This document shows positions 33,129-42,207 of a stretch of 48,474 nucleotides of DNA, in pieces. The notes beneath the pieces were generated by a model. It was not told the origin of the DNA, ran no database searches, and saw only the letters and a program-made list of their open reading frames with translations. How positions within the stretch are numbered: the stretch's first letter is position 1; each line of letters opens with the position of its first letter. The position numbers and the translations under genes were made by a program. Origin of the DNA: Verrucomicrobiota bacterium (lineage in GTDB: Bacteria > Verrucomicrobiota > Verrucomicrobiia > Chthoniobacterales > Chthoniobacteraceae); the NCBI GenBank assembly GCA_003402745.1, contig QQND01000013.1:1-48474 (forward strand), given 5' to 3'.

Positions 33129-33172
33129 GGCGTTTTCTGCCCTCGCACTCCTGCGTTTTCGTGCTTGCTTCC

Positions 33173-33898
33173 GTGAGTCCGGTTCGCCCCCACGTCACTG
33201 CTCTGTGTTCCAGTTCTTGGGACGGTTGCGTAAGGGCCCTTGGCGCTCTAGCGACTCCCTCTCCGGCGCTGGAGCAAGAGGTTGTTCGGATCTTGGCTGG
33301 CGTTGATGCCGTGCTAGAGAGCGCACTCCCAGAGGGTGTCGGATTGATGGACGCAGCCTGGCTGGATGAACCCATGCGGGCGTCGCGCCTTGCGCAGGGG
33401 CAGAGTGCTCGTCCCTTGAGCGTGCTTGTGGGAGGGAACGGGAGCGTTGAGCCGCGGTGGTTGGAGGAGGACGCATCAGCGCCCCGGGTGGTTTACGCTC
33501 CTGAATGGGGGGCTGCAGATGCTTCAAAACCCTTTGCGGATTTGGTGGCGGAGCGGAGCGGAGCAGCCGATCCAATCCTGCCCGAGGGCGTGTTGCGTTC
33601 TTTGGCAGAGGAGTTCGCGGTACGGCGCCTTGTGGTGGTTGTGGGCGGAGGGGATCTCTTCAGGAGGCTGCTGGAAGCGGGCTGCGTGGATGAGCTTTGC
33701 TTGGTCTTGGAGCCCCAGATTATTGGAAACAACGGGGCGGGGACTTTAACGGGTGCGCCCGGCGACTATCTTACTGCTTCGGTGAAGGCTTCTTTATTGA
33801 GAACACAGGAAGTTGCGGGAGAGTGCTTTACTTGGTGGAAGTTGAGATATGGAAGAGAGTTCGCAGAAAAGGTTGACGCCCTCAAATCAATGGCCTAG
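33173..33898 (+). CDS. RibD C-terminal-like (DHFR-fold) reductase
   Basis: A 241-residue protein resembling the pyrimidine reductase domain of RibD (5-amino-6-ribosylaminouracil reductase in riboflavin synthesis) without the deaminase domain. The start [15 protein letters not shown] corresponds to the RPxVTLxxAxSLDG strand. The best match is the end: [42 protein letters not shown]. The substrate-site part is divergent. The GTG at 33173 was chosen; GTG 33161 is also in frame. It begins 45 bases after the TPR gene and ends 28 bases before rplM. No other rib genes are present, so a riboflavin role is uncertain. Confidence 0.7.
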   Translation: MSPVRPHVTALCSSSWDGCVRALGALATPSPALEQEVVRILAGVDAVLESALPEGVGLMDAAWLDEPMRASRLAQGQSARPLSVLVGGNGSVEPRWLEEDASAPRVVYAPEWGAADASKPFADLVAERSGAADPILPEGVLRSLAEEFAVRRLVVVVGGGDLFRRLLEAGCVDELCLVLEPQIIGNNGAGTLTGAPGDYLTASVKASLLRTQEVAGECFTWWKLRYGREFAEKVDALKSMA

Positions 33899-33926
33899 TC
33901 TCACGTCCCTTTTTGGAGAAAGTCTC

Positions 33927-34361
33927 ATGGCAACGTATTCAGCGAAAGTTAACGAAGTGCAGCGTCGGTGGTGGGTGATTGACGCAACGAACCAGGTATT
34001 GGGCCGGGTAGCCGTAAAGGCTGCCAACCTTCTGCGTGGTAAGGAAAAAGCAATTTTCACCTCCCATGTCGACACCGGCGATTTTGTCGTGGTGATCAAC
34101 GCGGACAAGGTGCGCGTCACCGGTAAGAAAGAAACCGCGAAGACTTATATGTCCTTCTCGGGCTACGTGGGCGGCCACAAGAGCGAGTCTTTCCGCCAGC
34201 GCCGCGCTCGTCATCCGGAACTTCTGATCCAAGGTGCGGTGAAGGGAATGATCCCTCACAACCGTTTGGGCCGGCAGATTATCACCAAGCTCAAGGTTTA
34301 CAAGGGTGCCGAGCATCCCCACGCCGCACAGAACCCTGTGGCAGTGAGCGAAATCCAGTAA
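33927..34361 (+). CDS. rplM: 50S ribosomal protein L13
   Basis: Early-assembly large-subunit protein of 144 residues, the normal length. Signatures are [25 protein letters not shown] (in parts), [18 protein letters not shown], the [12 protein letters not shown] segment and [22 protein letters not shown]. The ATG at 33927 has GGAG about 9 bases upstream. It precedes rpsI by 9 bases, the classical L13-S9 operon. L13 often represses its own operon in E. coli; no leader element was recognised here. Confidence 0.97.
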   Translation: MATYSAKVNEVQRRWWVIDATNQVLGRVAVKAANLLRGKEKAIFTSHVDTGDFVVVINADKVRVTGKKETAKTYMSFSGYVGGHKSESFRQRRARHPELLIQGAVKGMIPHNRLGRQIITKLKVYKGAEHPHAAQNPVAVSEIQ

Positions 34362-34370
34362 TTTTTGATT

Positions 34371-34769
34371 ATGTCCACTCAGGCTCCTGAATTTGTAACC
34401 GTTGGCCGCCGCAAGACTGCGGTTGCCCGTGTTCGTTTGACCCCCGGGACGGGGAAAATTGTGGTCAATGGCCGTGCTTTTGAAGATTACTTCAAGACGC
34501 AGGCCCTCCAAAACACCGTTCTCAGCCCGTTCGAAGTCGTCAAGCAGCTTAATCAGTTTGACGTGAAAGTGAACGCCGATGGCGGTGGGATGCACGGCCA
34601 GGCTGGAGCACTGCGCTTGGCAGTCTCCCGCGCATTGATTGAAACTAATCCTGAGCTGCGTGCGGTGCTCAAGGCGGAGGGTTTCCTTCGCCGCGATCCC
34701 CGAATGAAAGAGCGTAAAAAGCCTGGTCAACCTGGTGCACGCAAGCGCTTCCAGTTCTCCAAGCGCTAA
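34371..34769 (+). CDS. rpsI: 30S ribosomal protein S9
   Basis: Small-subunit protein whose C-terminal tail contacts P-site tRNA; 132 residues. Visible are VGRRKTAVARVRLTPGTGKI, VNGRAFEDYF, GGGMHGQAGALRLAVSRAL, FLRRDPRMKERKKPG and the conserved ending RKRFQFSKR. The ATG at 34371 lies 9 bases after the rplM stop; a TTG two codons upstream is ignored. There is no separate Shine-Dalgarno sequence, so translational coupling is likely. An intrinsic terminator follows. Confidence 0.97.
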   Translation: MSTQAPEFVTVGRRKTAVARVRLTPGTGKIVVNGRAFEDYFKTQALQNTVLSPFEVVKQLNQFDVKVNADGGGMHGQAGALRLAVSRALIETNPELRAVLKAEGFLRRDPRMKERKKPGQPGARKRFQFSKR

Positions 34770-34794
34770 GCCGAGGGAAGTTACTCCGCAAAAA

Positions 34795-34825
34795 AGCCCG
34801 TTGTGTTTTTCACAGCGGGCTTTTT
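34795..34825 (+). terminator. Intrinsic terminator of the rplM-rpsI operon
   Basis: GCCCGTTGTG pairs with CACAGCGGGC (one G-T wobble) around a TTTTT loop and is followed by TTTTT. It lies 25 bases after the rpsI stop. A-residues before the stem give the minus strand a T-run too, but the facing minus-strand gene ends 200 bases away. Confidence 0.9.
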
Positions 34826-34995
34826 GTTTGCCGCAGTCCCCCAAAAAAGGCGGGGCATTCAAAGGGGGTAAAAGCGGTTCGGGTTGCTTAAGGAGAGCTT
34901 CCCACCTTGTAAAGACCTCTGCACCCCCCGCAGAACCTAGGTCAATGCCCCCAGCCCTGTTGGCATCCCGTCGCCACGGCGCGTAGGGGCTTTCC

Positions 34996-36258
34996 CTAGC
35001 TTTTTCTGCGATAAGCTGTCGTGTTTGTCCGGAAATGGAGATCGTACAAGTCTTTCACCTGGTCCAGCTTCATAAGAACCCAAGGCTGGAGCGGGGAGCG
35101 CCCGTTTTTAGTGAAGACAATATCGTCTGCGATGAAGGCGCAGGAGTGGTAGGCATCGCCTGTCTGCGTGTCGGTAAAGAACAGGACGTCCCCGAGTTCA
35201 TAGGGCGGGGCAACTTGGGTGAAGTTCTCCAAGGTATAGGCAGTGGCCTGGGGCGGATCGCTGAGGCGCTCCAGAGGCTCTGGATTAAAGAAATTCAGGG
35301 AGGACCAGTGGCAGTCCGGCAAATAACCCGAGCGGGTATGCGAGGGACTCGGGAAAGTGTAGAGAATCTTGCGCACCCCAGCCGGCAAGAGGTGCACTAA
35401 ATCGATTTTGTGTACAGCGTCGTAGCGTTTCAGAGAGGCCAAAAACGTGGAGGTGTCTTTAAATCTGATGCCCCTGTTCCAGTAACTGGCGAGTTCTTCA
35501 GCAGTGCCCGATTCTAAGCAGAGTTTTGCAACCAGGGTGGGCGTGCGGCTAAACGCACGTAGAATTTGAACACGCTCGTTTTCCGATTTGGCAATGCTCA
35601 AGACTCCGGGTGTATCCGCAAAAAGACGGGAGGAGAGGGTGGGATACGAAGTGGTTTCGATGAATTGCAGTACCTCTTCACTGATTTCAAAGCCTTCAAA
35701 CCATTTCCGAACGGACTTGCCATACACGATTTCTGGTTCCGCGTGGTAGGGGTTCTCGGGCCATTTTGAGAGCATGCGGTGAAGGAGGATGCGCGATTTT
35801 TCAGGAAGCGCTAAAACGTGGCTCGTTGTGGGAAAAACGGTAACCCCCGAGCTCTCTGTAATCCACCTGTCCCGATCGTTGAGCTCCTTTTCTAGCTCCC
35901 CCGGAAGCCCCAAACTTCCTAAAAACTCGGAAACGTCGTCCGGTTGCATTTTTCTAAAAAACCAGCGCGTTCGAATCGACTTTGGCTGTGACTCTTTGAC
36001 CAAATCAGCGGGTGCATCGAGCAAGGCTTCAAAATACTCGAGTTGCCCCCACGGCCCTGTTTTTGAGAGCTGGACGGGTGATGATTGAATCGATTTCTCG
36101 GGGGAACCACTTGTCGCCAAATCGGCCGTCCGGTTTTTTTCGACCTCAAAATTCGGCATTCTCGAGCTATCGGAGGCCTGGGCCACAGCCGCCGGAACAA
36201 GAAGGAGACCGGCTTGTAGCAGCGGGGGGAGAAAAAAGCGGAAAACGGGGAGCTTCAC
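34996..36258 (-). CDS. Exported protein with NlpC/P60-like C-terminal segment
   Basis: A 420-residue protein of unknown function. It has a signal peptide (about 1-26, FFLPPLLQAGLLLVPAAVAQA), a poorly conserved middle with helical segments, and a C-terminal region resembling a papain-like NlpC/P60 or CHAP hydrolase. That region has SGYLPDCHWSSLNFF (candidate Cys), then PYELGDVLFFTDTQTGDAYHSCAFIADDIVFTKNG (candidate His before SCAFI, Asn in TKNG; quoted motif YHSCAFIADD). The order Cys, GDV(L)FF, His fits those peptidases. The GTG at 36258 gives a cleaner signal peptide than a TTG at 36294. It lies 78 bases upstream of the photolyase stop region, both minus strand. The enzyme call is inference. 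Confidence 0.68.
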   Translation of the reverse strand: MKLPVFRFFLPPLLQAGLLLVPAAVAQASDSSRMPNFEVEKNRTADLATSGSPEKSIQSSPVQLSKTGPWGQLEYFEALLDAPADLVKESQPKSIRTRWFFRKMQPDDVSEFLGSLGLPGELEKELNDRDRWITESSGVTVFPTTSHVLALPEKSRILLHRMLSKWPENPYHAEPEIVYGKSVRKWFEGFEISEEVLQFIETTSYPTLSSRLFADTPGVLSIAKSENERVQILRAFSRTPTLVAKLCLESGTAEELASYWNRGIRFKDTSTFLASLKRYDAVHKIDLVHLLPAGVRKILYTFPSPSHTRSGYLPDCHWSSLNFFNPEPLERLSDPPQATAYTLENFTQVAPPYELGDVLFFTDTQTGDAYHSCAFIADDIVFTKNGRSPLQPWVLMKLDQVKDLYDLHFRTNTTAYRRKS

Positions 36259-36336
36259 TAGGTTAAATGGCGTTGGTCTGTGGAGATGAGTCAAGGACCC
36301 TCAAATATACACAAAAAAACAAACGGCGTTAACTTA

Positions 36337-37758
36337 TTAAAGTGTTTTCACAGAACGGGATGATTCAAGGTGCAGCTTGTATTTTTTGAGTGCAATATCT
36401 CTTTCCTGGGCGTGATCTAGCATCGGCAACGGATAGTCGCGAACCAGGCGCATCCCGGGCGAAGGGGGCTGGTGCAGGCGGGGCGCAGGGACGGCTTTTA
36501 ATTCAGGCACCCAGCGTTTAATGTATTCGCCAGCCGCGTCAAATCTGAGGCCCTGTGTCCAAGGGTTTTGAATTCGAAAATAGGGCGCAGCATCGGTGCC
36601 CGTGCCGGAACTCCACTGCCAACCGCCGTTATTGGAGGCGATTTCTCCGTCCAGGAGACGCTGCATGAACCACTGCTCCCCCATGCGCCAGTCCAGGTGC
36701 ATGTCTTTGGTGAGAAACATGGCGGTGATCATACGCACGCGATTGTGCATGAAACCGGTCTGGCGCAGCTGACGCATCCCGGCGTCTACAATGGGAAACC
36801 CGGTTTGCCCGGCGCACCAACGCTCGAAGGCGGCTGGATCGTTTTTCCAGGGCATGCCTCGGTAGTCCTCAGAATATTCCACTTCCAGAACCTCGGGTTT
36901 GTGCCAGAGCACCTGGAAGTAAAACTCCCTCCAGCACAATTCGTTGATGTAGACTTGGAGGGAGCGGGCTTGGGTTTCGTTTAGGCTCTGCGAACGCTCT
37001 TGGAGGCGGGCGTAGATTTTGCGGATCGAAAGGAGCCCGAACCGAAGGTCCTGAGAGAGGCGAGAAGTGCCCTCGGCCGCAGGCAGGTCGCGCTTCTCCA
37101 CGTAGCTGAACACGGCGTTTTCCACGAACCGCTCCAATCTGGCTTGTGCGGCTTTTTCACCTGCTTCGAGGATTTCGCTGCCATCAGGTTCGAGCCCCCA
37201 AGTGGCAAGGGTCGGGAGGGGCAGGGAGCGTAGGTTGGCGGGGGTTTTTAGTCGAGTGACTGCCGTGCCGGGCAGGGGTTTGTCCAGTTTGGCCCACGCC
37301 CTGGAAAAGGGGGTGAAGACGCGGAAGGGAGTTTGGGAGCCTGTCAGGACTTCGGATCGTTCGTGGAGTGCCGCGTCCTTGAGGAGATGAAGTTCCACGC
37401 CAAGTCGCTTGGCAGCTTGGAACAAACGCGTTTCCACAGCCCTGCCAAAAGGGTCGGGGTCGCGGTTGGCGTAAATCGCGTCCGCGCCCGTCTCTGCAAC
37501 CAGCGCCTCGAGTTCCGCGACCGCATCGCCCTGGCGGATGAGCAAACGGCCGCCGGCGGCTGCAAGTCCCGCGGAAAGAGAGGTGAGGCTGTCGACGAGA
37601 AACTGCTGTCTCGGGGCGCCGGTCCATCGGTGAACCCCCTTCCATGTGCTCAAAATATAGACAGGTACGACTTGTTCACGGGCCGCCACGGCGGCGTTGA
37701 GGGCCGTGTTGTCTGTGAGGCGGAGATCGCGCCGGAACCAATGGATGGCAAGAGTCAT
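36337..37758 (-). CDS. phrB: Deoxyribodipyrimidine photolyase (CPD class I)
   Basis: Blue-light flavoenzyme that splits cyclobutane pyrimidine dimers. The protein has 473 residues. The N-terminal antenna-binding domain starts IHWFRRDLRLTDN. The C-terminal FAD domain carries YINELCWREFYFQVLW, WCAGQTGFPIVDAGMRQL, TGFMHNRVRMITAMFLTKD, WRMGEQWFMQRLLDGE and the NNGGWQWSSGTGTDA motif (GGWQWSSGTGTDA), which fits CPD photolyase over cryptochrome. The start at ATG 37758 is the family start. A 435-base non-coding region with structured elements lies upstream, shared with yqeY on the other strand. Confidence 0.95.
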   Translation of the reverse strand: MTLAIHWFRRDLRLTDNTALNAAVAAREQVVPVYILSTWKGVHRWTGAPRQQFLVDSLTSLSAGLAAAGGRLLIRQGDAVAELEALVAETGADAIYANRDPDPFGRAVETRLFQAAKRLGVELHLLKDAALHERSEVLTGSQTPFRVFTPFSRAWAKLDKPLPGTAVTRLKTPANLRSLPLPTLATWGLEPDGSEILEAGEKAAQARLERFVENAVFSYVEKRDLPAAEGTSRLSQDLRFGLLSIRKIYARLQERSQSLNETQARSLQVYINELCWREFYFQVLWHKPEVLEVEYSEDYRGMPWKNDPAAFERWCAGQTGFPIVDAGMRQLRQTGFMHNRVRMITAMFLTKDMHLDWRMGEQWFMQRLLDGEIASNNGGWQWSSGTGTDAAPYFRIQNPWTQGLRFDAAGEYIKRWVPELKAVPAPRLHQPPSPGMRLVRDYPLPMLDHAQERDIALKKYKLHLESSRSVKTL

Positions 37759-38193
37759 GGAAAAAAGAAGGTGTAGCCCGACCTAGTAGGGCGTGGGGAT
37801 CGTGAACGGTTTGGCCTTCACAGGCAAATGGTCAGGGCCCTCTTTTCTTCAGTTTCGAGTGCCGCTAGGGTGCTCCTAGAGTGCGGATATGGCCGTTGGA
37901 TTGGCGGGGGCTTAAAGAGAGAAAAATGAGGCAGGCGCCTATGCAAAATAATGAGCCAGCAATTTAATCGTCATTTTTTGTATCATCCTGCTAGAGATGG
38001 AGCGCTTATTGAGATTCGGGTAAAAGGGTGACACCCCTCCTCTCGCAGACGGGGATCGGTGGGCGTCAGTCTCTGCTGCGAGCCTCAATAAGAACGCCAG
38101 ACCACTGACTCGCCTCTGCAGCCGGCTTGTGATCGGATTGTGTGAGAGGTTTAAGTTTTTCATCAGAGACGTTCGGGGTTAGATTATTTTCTT
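37759..38193. other. Non-coding divergent region between phrB and yqeY
   Basis: This 435-base region has no convincing gene; a possible 74-codon minus-strand frame has no family features. It holds a small hairpin at 37862-37886 (CCGC/GCGG plus TAGG/CCTA) and the larger structured element at 38002-38097. Promoters for phrB and yqeY must lie here, but none stands out. Confidence 0.6.
38002..38097. other. Structured intergenic element (long-range stem with inner arms)
   Basis: The closing stem CTTATTGAG (38005-38013) pairs with CTCAATAAG (38084-38092), extended by GCG/CGC at 38002-38004 and 38095-38097. Inside, TGACACCC (38029-38036) can pair with GGGCGTCA (38061-38068) with one mismatch, and CTCGCAG (38042-38048) with CTGCGAG (38076-38082). 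The last two pairings cross, so they are alternatives or a pseudoknot. It may be a small RNA, a leader element or a miniature repeat. The strand is not decided. Confidence 0.45.
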
Positions 38194-38646
38194 ATGGATT
38201 TTCAGGAGCGCATCGACGGAGACATCAAGGAAGCCATGAAGGCGAGGCAGGCGACGCGTTTGGGCGTGTTGCGAATGCTAAAAAGCGCCCTCAAAAACGC
38301 GGCGATCGAGCAAGGGGGGGCAGAAGTCCGGTTGGACGAAGCTGCAGCCCAGGCTGTCCTTCGAAAGGAAGCTAAGAAGCGCCAGGATTCCATTGAAGGG
38401 TTTACAAAAGGGGGACGGCAGGAGTTGGCCGACAAGGAGCAGGAGGAACTGGCTGTTTTAGGAGATTATCTGCCCAGGCAGTTGTCTTCAGAGGAGCTCG
38501 ATGCGCTTGTTTCTGGGGTCATCTTGGAGTTGGGCGCGACTTCGAAGGCACAGATGGGCGTGGTGATGAAAGCCGCGACGGAAAAGGCAGCCGGACGTGC
38601 CGACGGACGTGCTTTAAGCGCTTTGGTCACTTCAAAGTTGGGATAG
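38194..38646 (+). CDS. GatB/YqeY domain protein
   Basis: A 150-residue cytosolic protein of the YqeY family, related to the tail domain of GatB that binds tRNA in the amidotransferase. Visible are IDGDIKEAMKARQATRLGVLRMLKSALKNA (quoted parts KEAMKARQATRLGVLRML), EAKKRQDSIEGFTKGGR, ELAVLGDYLPRQLS, and the GatB-like end GVVMKAATEKAAGRADGRAL. Full length for the family. The physiological role is not established. It begins a plus-strand run with ispD 34 bases downstream. Confidence 0.92.
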   Translation: MDFQERIDGDIKEAMKARQATRLGVLRMLKSALKNAAIEQGGAEVRLDEAAAQAVLRKEAKKRQDSIEGFTKGGRQELADKEQEELAVLGDYLPRQLSSEELDALVSGVILELGATSKAQMGVVMKAATEKAAGRADGRALSALVTSKLG

Positions 38647-38680
38647 GCGTTCCCGTTTTGTGGGGCTCTGTTTTTACTGA

Positions 38681-39364
38681 ATGCACGCCATCGTCGTAGC
38701 CGCCGGTTCCTCGAGGCGTATGGGGTTTGACAAACTTCTGGCCCCGATTGCGGGCCAGCCTGTGCTTTGGCACTCCATCCATGCGTTGGCACGGTGCCCC
38801 GAAGTGGAGGGCTTCACGGTCGTAACTCGCCCCGATTTAGTGGAGAAGATTACGCGCCTCGCCGAGTCTGCGGCTTTGGGCAAGGGAGTGCTGGTGGTGG
38901 AGGGGGGCAGCGAAAGGCATCTTTCTGTCAGCGCCGGGCTTGCAACACTCGAGGAGGAGGGATTTGTGGCGATTCATGACGCTGCAAGACCTCTGGTCAC
39001 ACCGGAGGTGGTGGCGGGTTGTTTGGCGCTTGCTCGAATGCACGGCGCAGCAAGTTGCGCATCTCCGGTTTCCGACACGGTGAAGCGGGGAGACGGAGCC
39101 GGGATGGTTTCTGGCAGTGTGGACCGAAAAGATCTTTGGGCCATGCAGACACCGCAGATTTTCTCCAACCGTTTGATCAGGGAGGCTTACGCTGCGGTTT
39201 TGAGGGATGGAGAAATGGTCACCGACGAGGTGTCGGCCGTTGAGCGCTTGGGACGGACGGTGGCTTTGTACCAGAATGGAGAGTGGAATTTGAAGATCAC
39301 TTTTCCCAGGGATATTAGTCTGGCGGAGCTTATTTTGGCCGACCGGGAGACGGCGCACCGATGA
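38681..39364 (+). CDS. ispD: 2-C-methyl-D-erythritol 4-phosphate cytidylyltransferase
   Basis: Third enzyme of the MEP isoprenoid pathway, joining CTP and MEP; cytosolic. The protein has 227 residues. The nucleotide loop is VVAAGSSRRMG (5-15) with KLL after it. Later elements are VEGGSERHLSVSAGL, VAIHDAARPLVTPEVV, the VDRKDLWAMQTPQIF segment and TDEVSAVERLG. The stop overlaps the M16 protease ATG (ATGA). Together with the prenyl synthase at 47207 and uppP it forms the isoprenoid/lipid-carrier theme. No ispF is fused or adjacent. Confidence 0.94.
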   Translation: MHAIVVAAGSSRRMGFDKLLAPIAGQPVLWHSIHALARCPEVEGFTVVTRPDLVEKITRLAESAALGKGVLVVEGGSERHLSVSAGLATLEEEGFVAIHDAARPLVTPEVVAGCLALARMHGAASCASPVSDTVKRGDGAGMVSGSVDRKDLWAMQTPQIFSNRLIREAYAAVLRDGEMVTDEVSAVERLGRTVALYQNGEWNLKITFPRDISLAELILADRETAHR

Positions 39365-40641
39365 AGGCTGCCTCGCCCTACAAAGTCACCACGCTGGCAA
39401 ACGGCGTTCGTGTTGCCACGGCGTGGATGCCCCACCTGCGAGGCGCAAACGTGGGCGTGTGGGTGGAGGTCGGCTGTCGGCATGAGCGAAAAAGCGAGGG
39501 CGGGGTGGCTCATTTTTTGGAGCACCTGCTTTTCAAGGGGACCTCGGCCCATTCGGCCAGAGAGTTGACGTGTGCGGTGGAGGGGGTCGGCGGGTATCTC
39601 AATGCTTTCACGACGGAGGATCATACCTGTTATTACGCCAAGGCGGATGCCGCGCATTTCGGGCGCTTGTCTGAGGTGCTTTTGGAAATGTATCTGGATT
39701 CACAATTTCCGGAGCACGAGGTGGAGCGGGAGCGGGGAGTCATCCAAGAGGAAATTTCCTCCCTGCGCGATGTTCCCTCGCAATGGGCGGAGGATTTGTT
39801 GGCGGAAAGCCTCTGGCCGGGCCACCCCTTGGGACGGCCTTTGACGGGCACGCAGGAAAGCGTGGGGCGGATCAGTCGGGTTGATTTACAGCGGTTTCGG
39901 CAGCGCCACTATACGGGAAGAAACACAATTTTCACGGTAGCGGGGCCCGTGTTGCACGAGGACGTGTTGCGTCAGGTGCGGCGGCCCCTGGAGGGTTTGC
40001 CAAGGGGGGTGGCCTCCCGTCCGCTGCTGGCGCGGGAAGAAGCAGCCTGCGTCCGTGTGGAAAACGAGGACACGGAACAGGCGCATTTCGCGCTTGGTTT
40101 TCACAGCTGTAGTCGGACGGCGCCGGAGCGGTTTGCGCTGCGTTTACTCTCGGTGATGCTTGGGGAAAACATGAGTTCCCGGTTGTTTCAGAGTTTGAGG
40201 GAGCGCTACGGATACTGTTATTCGGCGCAAAGCTCAGTGGTTGGCTTATTGGAAGCCGGCGCACTGTGTGTTTACACGGACTTGGATCCGGCAAAACTCG
40301 AGAAAGCCGTCGCGGCGATACGGAGGGAATGCGCGCGTTTCAGCGTCAGGGAGCCGAGCCGGGGAGACCTGAGGATGGCTGCGCAGTACGCGATTGGTCA
40401 AACGCGCGTGGCCCTTGACAGCGCTACGCAGCAGGCAGGTTGGATGGCGGAATCGTTGATGGCGGTGGGGCGGGTGGTGGAGTTGGAGGAGGCTGAACGT
40501 GCGGTTTTGGGGGTGACACCGGCGGCGGTGCACGCCGTGGCCCGCAAATGTCTTCAGTTTGGGGGGGCGGCGGCGGCCCTTGTAGGGCCTGGCGTACCGG
40601 TTTCGAGGCTTGCGAAGATGGTGCGGGGCGCGGCCCTGTGA
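39361..40641 (+). CDS. M16 family zinc peptidase (pitrilysin/processing-peptidase type)
   Basis: A 426-residue soluble peptidase. The inverted zinc motif HFLEH is at 51-55 (His51, Glu54, His55), followed by LLFKGT and the downstream glutamate region ERERGVIQEEIS. The second, inactive-type half contains QAHFALGFHS, LGENMSSRLFQSLRERYGYCYS and the usual M16 C-domain helices. It resembles bacterial PqqL/YmxG-type proteins and mitochondrial processing peptidase beta. There is no signal peptide. It overlaps ispD by four bases, so the pair is translationally coupled, though a functional link is not evident. Confidence 0.92.
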   Translation: MKAASPYKVTTLANGVRVATAWMPHLRGANVGVWVEVGCRHERKSEGGVAHFLEHLLFKGTSAHSARELTCAVEGVGGYLNAFTTEDHTCYYAKADAAHFGRLSEVLLEMYLDSQFPEHEVERERGVIQEEISSLRDVPSQWAEDLLAESLWPGHPLGRPLTGTQESVGRISRVDLQRFRQRHYTGRNTIFTVAGPVLHEDVLRQVRRPLEGLPRGVASRPLLAREEAACVRVENEDTEQAHFALGFHSCSRTAPERFALRLLSVMLGENMSSRLFQSLRERYGYCYSAQSSVVGLLEAGALCVYTDLDPAKLEKAVAAIRRECARFSVREPSRGDLRMAAQYAIGQTRVALDSATQQAGWMAESLMAVGRVVELEEAERAVLGVTPAAVHAVARKCLQFGGAAAALVGPGVPVSRLAKMVRGAAL

Positions 40642-40827
40642 GGGCGGGTGCAGAGGGGTTTTTGCAAAAAAGCGGCTCCCCATTTGAAATTCCGTTCCGA
40701 GACGCTATCTTGAGTAATCGCAAATTCACTTGAGTTTGCAGGATTTCGGCGTTTGCAAAATCGTTTTGGCGGTTATGCTCCGCCCCCCCTCTCAGGCTAT
40801 TTTACACCCACTTTCCGTTTTCCGATT

Positions 40828-42150
40828 ATGAACGCTGTTGTTGAAACCCTGCCAAACTGCCTTGCCACCCTGCGCGTCGAGGTGGGTCCCGAGCGCGTCA
40901 CCCAAACCCGCGCGTCGCTTTTAAACGAGTTTTTGAAGGAGGCCCGCATTCCTGGGTTCCGGCCAGGCAAAGCGCCTCGCGCCGTGGTGGAAAAGCGCTT
41001 TCAAAAGCAACTTTCGGAGGACCTCGAGTCCCGGATCCTCAACGCCAGCCTGCAGGACGCCATCCGTGAAAAAGGCCTCCGCGTGTTGCACGTTCAGAAT
41101 GTCGACGACGTTCGCTTGGAGGCGGACAGTTTTTCTTTCTCCGCCACAGTGGTGACGGTTCCCTCATTTGAACTCCCCGAGTACAAGGGAATCGCAGTCC
41201 AGGTTCCCTCTGCCACGGTGGAAACCAAGGAGGTCGACGAGGCTCTCAACAGCTTGCGCGAACGCCAGGCTGATTTTGTCGACCTCACCGAAGACCGCGG
41301 CGCCGCAATGGAAGACTTTCTTGTGGTGGACTACACCGGCACCATCGAAGGCAAGCCGGTGCACGAAGTGTTTCCGAAGGTCGGCCAGATTCTTTCTGAA
41401 AACCAAGGCTTCTGGCTGCGGATGACAGACGCCTCCTTTTTTCCAGGGTTCTGCGGCCATCTCGTGGGCGCCAAGGCTGGGGAAAAGCGCGAGTTCCAGG
41501 TTGAAGTGCCGGCCGATTTCCCTGTTGAAGGCTTCGGGGGCCACAAGCTGGATTATGTGGTGACCGTCAAAGAGCTCAAGCAAAGGGTGTTGCCTGAGTT
41601 GAATGATGAGTTTGCCGCAGGCTTTCTGCCTGGCAAAGGACTGGCAGAGTTGCGTGAGGTGGTGACTAAGGAGTTGGAATCCCGCCGGACTGCGGAAATT
41701 GATGGACTAAAGAGGGACCAGATCATGGAGCATCTGCTGGCCCACGTGGAGTGTGAACTGCCCGAGGACATGGCGCGTGCTGAGTCCAACCGTGTGTTGA
41801 GTGAAGTTGTCCAGGAGAATCAGCGCCGTGGTGTGACCCAAGAAATGCTGAAGGAAAACGAGAAGGAACTCGTTGCAACCGCCTCGCAGACTGCCCGCAA
41901 CCGCTTGAAGGGATCTTTCATTTTGAGCCGCATAGCGGAGCAGGAAAAGCTGGAGGCCAAATACGAGGAAGTTCTCGGAAGGATTGCAAACATGGCACAG
42001 TCCGCCCAGGTGTCCTTGGAGAAGGCGGTGAAGGAAGTGCGTCGGCGCCGGATGGTGCAGGAGATTGAGTCCGACATCCTGACGGCCAAGGCCCTTGATT
42101 TTGTGGTGTCCAACGCTACGGTGACGGAGGTGGAAGCGAAGGCTGAGTAG
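40828..42150 (+). CDS. tig: Trigger factor
   Basis: Ribosome-associated chaperone and prolyl isomerase, 440 residues. The N-terminal ribosome-binding domain contains FRPGKAPRAVVEKRF (related to the GFRxGKxP loop: IPGFRPGKAPRAVV). The FKBP-type domain is at about 155-240 (FLVVDYTGTIEGKP, FFPGFCGHLVGAKAGEKREF, KLDYVVTVKELKQRVLPEL). A long helical chaperone arm follows to the C-terminus. The ATG at 40828 is preferred to an upstream start that lacks family resemblance. It has no Shine-Dalgarno sequence. It heads the classical tig-clpP-clpX order. Confidence 0.96.
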   Translation: MNAVVETLPNCLATLRVEVGPERVTQTRASLLNEFLKEARIPGFRPGKAPRAVVEKRFQKQLSEDLESRILNASLQDAIREKGLRVLHVQNVDDVRLEADSFSFSATVVTVPSFELPEYKGIAVQVPSATVETKEVDEALNSLRERQADFVDLTEDRGAAMEDFLVVDYTGTIEGKPVHEVFPKVGQILSENQGFWLRMTDASFFPGFCGHLVGAKAGEKREFQVEVPADFPVEGFGGHKLDYVVTVKELKQRVLPELNDEFAAGFLPGKGLAELREVVTKELESRRTAEIDGLKRDQIMEHLLAHVECELPEDMARAESNRVLSEVVQENQRRGVTQEMLKENEKELVATASQTARNRLKGSFILSRIAEQEKLEAKYEEVLGRIANMAQSAQVSLEKAVKEVRRRRMVQEIESDILTAKALDFVVSNATVTEVEAKAE

Positions 42151-42207
42151 TTTTTTGGGCGCCCGGGTTTCTTTCGTGTAATACTGTAGTGAAGTGAACC
42201 TAAAAAA

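Noticed and set aside
37939..38163. 74-codon minus-strand frame in the phrB-yqeY gap
   Set aside because: It has no family resemblance, no ribosome-binding site, and it crosses the structured element at 38002-38097, which explains the sequence better.
37759..38193. SRP RNA, 6S RNA or cobalamin riboswitch in this gap
   Set aside because: No GGAAG/AGCAGC SRP tetraloop region, no 6S-like long open bubble, and no B12 box were found.
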